The position numbers and the translations under genes are program-made. Below, piece by piece: positions 60,903-64,000 of a DNA stretch of 64,000 bases. The stretch is from JBDRDD01 sp043821115 (GTDB lineage Bacteria > CAYTYR01 > UBA6262 > DAOVJB01), in the NCBI GenBank assembly GCA_043821115.1, contig JBDRDD010000004.1, positions 56,557-120,556 on the forward strand, written 5' to 3'. How positions within the stretch are numbered: the stretch's first letter is position 1; every line of letters begins with the position of its first letter. The notes under the pieces were generated by a model. That model was not told the DNA's origin and searched no databases. It saw nothing but the letters and a program-made list of their open reading frames with translations.

Positions 60903-60962
60903 TGTTTATAAGACAAGCTTCTGCGCCTGCCTGCTATGTTAGAATTTTGCTACCGGCGGGAT

Positions 60963-61175
60963 TTACTTTACCATGGTTAATTTGAAGACGCTGAGGACGC
61001 TGTTAAAGACGAAGAATGTTAAAATTGCAAGCAGCACGTAATGGATTACAAGCAGTGGCTTCTTGTTCTGAACCGTGCTTGTCTTGTACACCTTGTATGC
61101 ATGGATCCCATCAATACTGATCAGGGCTCCCAAAAGCCCCAGTGCAACTATATGCCAGATCATTTTGACCCCCAT
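60963..61175 (-). CDS. Small two-helix membrane protein
   Basis: A 70-residue protein on the - strand with two hydrophobic segments (about 5-27 and 42-64), separated by a basic loop (YKVYKTSTVQNKKP). ATG 61175 gives 70 residues. The internal ATG at 61163 has GGGGGT just upstream and may be the real start (66 residues). No family recognised. It is the first of three - strand genes, 120 bp downstream of the GH57 gene, facing the terminus region. Confidence 0.65.
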   Translation of the reverse strand: MGVKMIWHIVALGLLGALISIDGIHAYKVYKTSTVQNKKPLLVIHYVLLAILTFFVFNSVLSVFKLTMVK

Positions 61176-61211
61176 TTTTAAGATTTATAGGCCCTTCCCG
61201 GCCCCTATTCT

Positions 61212-61245
61212 AAAAAGCCCTTATATTTCAACCTTTTTTAGGGCA
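61212..61245 (-). terminator. Possible terminator of the GH57 transcript
   Basis: On the - strand GCCCT (61245-61241) and AGGGC (61221-61217) can pair across a 19-base loop, followed by TTTTT (61216-61212). The stem is short. It lies 50 bp after the GH57 stop and before the small membrane protein. The same GCCCT/AGGGC plus T-tract design occurs at 60483-60532. Confidence 0.4.
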
Positions 61246-61294
61246 AAATTCCATATTCGCGATTTTAGGCCGCAAAAACAAATCCCTAAGGGTT

Positions 61295-63496
61295 TTATAC
61301 GCTCCAATAGTCCAGTAAATAGTCCTCACCCGGCACTTGGAGCGAAATCACGCCATTGTGAGGCCACCTTTCAATTTCAACACCATCTTTTTTAACAACA
61401 AGGGTCAGATTGACCATGTCCTTGGCACCAACACCAAGCTCATCAAAGCCAATAGACATCTCAACTGTCTTGGCAATCATAACAGACTCAATTTCTTTTT
61501 CAACCGTATCCTGATCTTTTTCAATCTTATGCAAAACAGCTTTCTGTTTTTGGGAACTTTGATTAACTTCAAGCTTGAGTTTCATTGTTGTTGATTTAAA
61601 GAAGAACTTAAAATCAAAACTGACCTTCTCAAAATATTTTTTATCCGAAAGAGGCTTGGTTGTATCAACCCTCAGGAAAAACCTTTCAAGGTTAAAGCCG
61701 TAATAGATTCCTGTTACGATGCTTTCAGACTGGTGCATGGTCCCGCCGGACTTTTTAACGTCGTAAAAACCGGCCTGTTTCCACTCGAAATAACTGGTGG
61801 ATTTACCGTCGATTTTAGGGTTAATTAAGTCCCTGGGAATAAGGTTCGTATGGGCTTTAACAGAGCCCGTTATGGGGAAACGAAGGAAATCAGGTACATT
61901 TAACCCTATAATAATAAAAACATTCATTAAATGCTGCCTGTAGAGCCTGTCAAATTCCTCGTCATTTCCCGAGATGTGGTCGTCGCCATACCACCAGTTC
62001 CAATCACTTCCCTCGGCGATATATAGCTCCTCCCAGGCCTTCTCAAGCACAGCCTTATCCCTCTCCCTTTTCGCCTCGTAATCGACGAGAGCTCGCCTTG
62101 TTTTAGACAGGTAATCCCATGCCAGGTTGTCTTCTGAATGCCCTATCCAGACACGGTAATTATGGTCGATCCAGGAACCCGGATGCAGTTTTTCAATGAT
62201 ATCCACGGGAGGATGCTGCCTCAGGTAATCACTCACTGTTGTAGTCTTTAATAAAGGATCTTTCATCAGACCCTCATAGAGAGTATAGAGGAAGTCTTTA
62301 CCGTCATTCGGGAAGAACTCCCAGGCATTTTCCCCGTCTAAAATGATGCTTACAAGATTATCTCCCTGTGTATGTTTAACCCTTTCCCTTATTGCCGTAA
62401 GCTTGCCAAGAAAGTCCTTTGCAGCCTCGCGCGGGTCTATATTGGCGTAATGAAATCCTATCACATCAGAGAGCTCCCTGTCACGGAATATTATATCCAG
62501 TTCCGTGTTCTCCACCCTTACTTTATATGGTTTATAGAGGACATCTGTACGGAAATCCCTTCCCCTGGCGTCAACGCAATGAGCAAGTATTGCCTCGTCC
62601 GTGGCGATCCATTTAATCCCTGCATCAGCTATGATGGGGACTATGTCACTACTTACTGAACCCTCTGCAGGCCACATACCAAGGGGTTTTCGTCCGAAAT
62701 ATTTCTCATAGTACTGCACGGCTTTATCGACCTGAACACGGGCATCTTCAGGATGCCTGAAACGTATCTGGGGCAGGTTAATATGAGGTGTCGCAACCCT
62801 TGCAGTATTGGTATCGCAAAGAAGTGGCAGTATGGGATGGTAGAAAGGAGTGGTGGTGAGCTCTATCTGCCCCCTGTCCTGCACCTCTTTGTATTTACCG
62901 AGGACTTTTGACATTATATCCTTCTGCTTTGCTATGACAAGCTCTTTATCAGCCTCTGAAAATTTCCTTGCCTTCTTGACAAGTTTCTTTAACTCCTCGT
63001 CCCTGTCCTTGAAATATGGATCTATCCAGGCCAGGTTAAAAAGAACACATAGATCTATCAGTTCCTGGTCGGTAAATTTATTCTGAAGTTCCTTTAACTC
63101 GATAAGAGAGGATGCCTCCCCCCTCTTCTGCAATAGCTCATTATACCTGGGACTCACCTTAACCATTGTATCCCAGTTGGCCATGAAGAAATTATGCAGC
63201 ATAAACGCCTTATCGTCGGGAGTTAAGTCTTTGGCCTTCTTCAGCGTAAGGTCCATAAATGTATCCGTGGCATTGTTATGCACGTAATCTTCTATTTGAG
63301 ATATAAGGGAGGGAACCAGGTTAAATGTCTGGTGAATCTCGGGAAAATCGTCGAGAATAGCCACCATATCGTAGTAATCTTTACAGGAGTGCAGACGCAC
63401 CCACGGCAGGGAGTAATGCCCTGTAATAAGATCCTTGTAATACGGCTGATGCATATGCCAGACAAATGCTATGTAGAGGGGTTTTTCAGTGGACAT
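61295..63496 (-). CDS. GH57 family glycoside hydrolase
   Basis: A 733-residue cytosolic enzyme of the amylopullulanase/alpha-amylase-like GH57 type. It opens KPLYIAFVWHMHQPYYKD, the first GH57 motif. The nucleophile is in GMWPAEGSVSSD (Glu near 278) and the acid/base Asp in ILDGENAWE near 387; GSDWNWWYGDDH near 515 is the C-terminal motif found in large members. It likely acts on alpha-glucans such as glycogen. No signal peptide. It is read towards the terminus and has three copies of the 9-bp-type motif just upstream (63521-63543). Confidence 0.9.
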   Translation of the reverse strand: MSTEKPLYIAFVWHMHQPYYKDLITGHYSLPWVRLHSCKDYYDMVAILDDFPEIHQTFNLVPSLISQIEDYVHNNATDTFMDLTLKKAKDLTPDDKAFMLHNFFMANWDTMVKVSPRYNELLQKRGEASSLIELKELQNKFTDQELIDLCVLFNLAWIDPYFKDRDEELKKLVKKARKFSEADKELVIAKQKDIMSKVLGKYKEVQDRGQIELTTTPFYHPILPLLCDTNTARVATPHINLPQIRFRHPEDARVQVDKAVQYYEKYFGRKPLGMWPAEGSVSSDIVPIIADAGIKWIATDEAILAHCVDARGRDFRTDVLYKPYKVRVENTELDIIFRDRELSDVIGFHYANIDPREAAKDFLGKLTAIRERVKHTQGDNLVSIILDGENAWEFFPNDGKDFLYTLYEGLMKDPLLKTTTVSDYLRQHPPVDIIEKLHPGSWIDHNYRVWIGHSEDNLAWDYLSKTRRALVDYEAKRERDKAVLEKAWEELYIAEGSDWNWWYGDDHISGNDEEFDRLYRQHLMNVFIIIGLNVPDFLRFPITGSVKAHTNLIPRDLINPKIDGKSTSYFEWKQAGFYDVKKSGGTMHQSESIVTGIYYGFNLERFFLRVDTTKPLSDKKYFEKVSFDFKFFFKSTTMKLKLEVNQSSQKQKAVLHKIEKDQDTVEKEIESVMIAKTVEMSIGFDELGVGAKDMVNLTLVVKKDGVEIERWPHNGVISLQVPGEDYLLDYWSV

Positions 63497-63520
63497 ATAG
63501 GGGTCTCATTATATGAAGTA

Positions 63521-63543
63521 GTAAACATGTTTACACTGTTTAC
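63521..63543. repeat. Three GTAAAC/GTTTAC units upstream of the GH57 gene
   Basis: GTAAAC at 63521, GTTTAC at 63529 and GTTTAC at 63538 (steps of 8 and 9 bp), in the 48-bp gap before the GH57 start on the - strand. The hexamer is the same as in the arrays beside parA, but 2.7 kb to the other side of the dif-like site. Probably bound by the same RHH protein. Confidence 0.65.
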
Positions 63544-63544
63544 T

Positions 63545-64000
63545 TTACTCTGCTTTTTCCTCGGTACTCTCAGCCTCTTGCGGCTGTACCTCGGGAGCCT
63601 TCTCAGCAGCCTCTTTGGGCTTCTCTTCCTCAGGCGCTTCTTCTTTCTTTGCTTCAGGCTTTATCTCTATCTGAGGCGAGGCAGGAGGGGTTTCCTCTTC
63701 CTTGGGCCCTTCTATTCTTTCCTTTGCTTTTGAAACCCAGGCCGAATTGGTATGAAAATCAAGTATCTTCTGGTACTGCTTTTTGGCAGATTCTTCCTCG
63801 CCCATAGAGGTCAATACCCGGCCTATACTCATGTATACGGCCGGAACTATGAAATGCTCGGGGTATTTATTAATAAGCTTGTTATATGCCTCGAGAGCCC
63901 CATTGTTATTACCCTGCTCTTCCATGGACATACCTATGCTCTCATAAGCAAACGGGGTTAAAATCGTCTTCTGGTAATCTTTCACATACTGCTCAAAGGT
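63545..64000 (-). CDS. TPR-like protein, N-terminus outside window
   Basis: The frame is open to the right edge, so the gene starts beyond the window; the GTG at 63985 need not be the start. The visible 150 residues contain two helical TPR units (FAYESIGMSMEEQGNNNGALEAYNKLI and its follower ending KKQYQKILDF), then a long Glu/Pro/Lys/Ala-rich tail that is likely disordered. No signal peptide can be judged. It probably serves as a scaffold, but no partner is evident. It precedes the GH57 gene by 48 bp on the same strand. Confidence 0.8.
   Translation of the reverse strand, partial: TFEQYVKDYQKTILTPFAYESIGMSMEEQGNNNGALEAYNKLINKYPEHFIVPAVYMSIGRVLTSMGEEESAKKQYQKILDFHTNSAWVSKAKERIEGPKEEETPPASPQIEIKPEAKKEEAPEEEKPKEAAEKAPEVQPQEAESTEEKAE

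Larger units (their letters stand above)
60305..60962. other. 658-bp convergent intergenic region (terminus region)
   Basis: No protein gene is seen on either strand. In order it holds the rest of the main 9-bp array, the four-unit array, a terminator-like hairpin, a near-palindrome (60541-60555), an isolated TATAAT (60599-60604) without a good -35, a C/G-rich patch with two ATCCCCAGG copies (60660-60705), the dif-like site (60835-60862) and a perfect palindrome (60888-60902). Genes point into it from both sides. Confidence 0.8.

Noticed and set aside
61802..61820. Third copy of the terminus repeat inside the GH57 gene
   Set aside because: A 12-base match to 60541-60552 plus partial TTTTAGG similarity, but chance matches of this length are expected in 64 kb and it is coding sequence.

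Overview
The window is 64 kb of bacterial chromosome of moderate base composition, densely packed with genes and with no rRNA, tRNA, CRISPR array or insertion sequence that I could see. The gene set (class 1B dihydroorotate dehydrogenase with a PyrK subunit, PflX-type radical SAM enzyme, MEMO1-like protein, endonuclease Q, DUF763, a Clp1-like kinase, GH57 glycosidase) suggests an anaerobic, probably uncultured lineage with links to thermophiles. Lipoproteins, a small beta-barrel-like protein and periplasmic-type enzymes fit a diderm cell. I cannot name the phylum.

Layout. 1-4243: pyrimidine operon pyrC(partial)-K-D-F-E. 4255-14229: a membrane GAF/HD-GYP protein, then purM-N-H, a dCMP deaminase, purB, purA and an endonuclease Q. 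14248-24213: alaS, a LOG-like protein, a secreted TIM-barrel-like protein, dtd, sppA, a Yip1-type membrane protein, a PflX radical SAM enzyme, a MEMO1-like protein and a class II aldolase. 24232-29593: small conserved proteins, a HIT protein, two alcohol dehydrogenases and an LsrF-like aldolase. 29617-31306: a more AT-rich pair of secreted proteins. 31335-49881: housekeeping and envelope genes, including pgi, tatD, pabB-pabC, metF, a nucleotidase fused to a helix-hairpin-helix domain, an active/inactive M16 peptidase pair and a rhomboid protease. 50053-56347: Clp1-like kinase, second HD-GYP protein, fmt, a PASTA protein and the rpsP-khpA-trmD-rplS-rnhB ribosomal operon, which lacks rimM. 56369-59201: a ComFB-CheR fusion, two lipoproteins and a prepilin peptidase.

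The most interesting part is 57.9-63.6 kb. Every gene from 1 to 60304 that I accept is on the + strand, and every gene after 60960 is on the - strand. Between them, at 60835-60862, lies a 28-bp sequence with the architecture of a XerC/XerD dif site, so this looks like the chromosome replication terminus. Immediately beside it is a two-gene ParA + ribbon-helix-helix (RHH) cassette followed by a long array of GTTTAC/GTAAAC hexamers repeating every 9 bp. The array continues inside the RHH gene, and satellite copies lie upstream of the prepilin peptidase and the GH57 gene. I propose that this is a partition-type system working at the terminus, by analogy with MatP (also an RHH protein) but with its own ParA ATPase.

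The genes form long runs with overlapping or nearly touching ends, so most transcription must come from a few promoters. Only two clear sigma-70-type promoters were seen, at 52998-53026 (perfect consensus) and 49958-49985.
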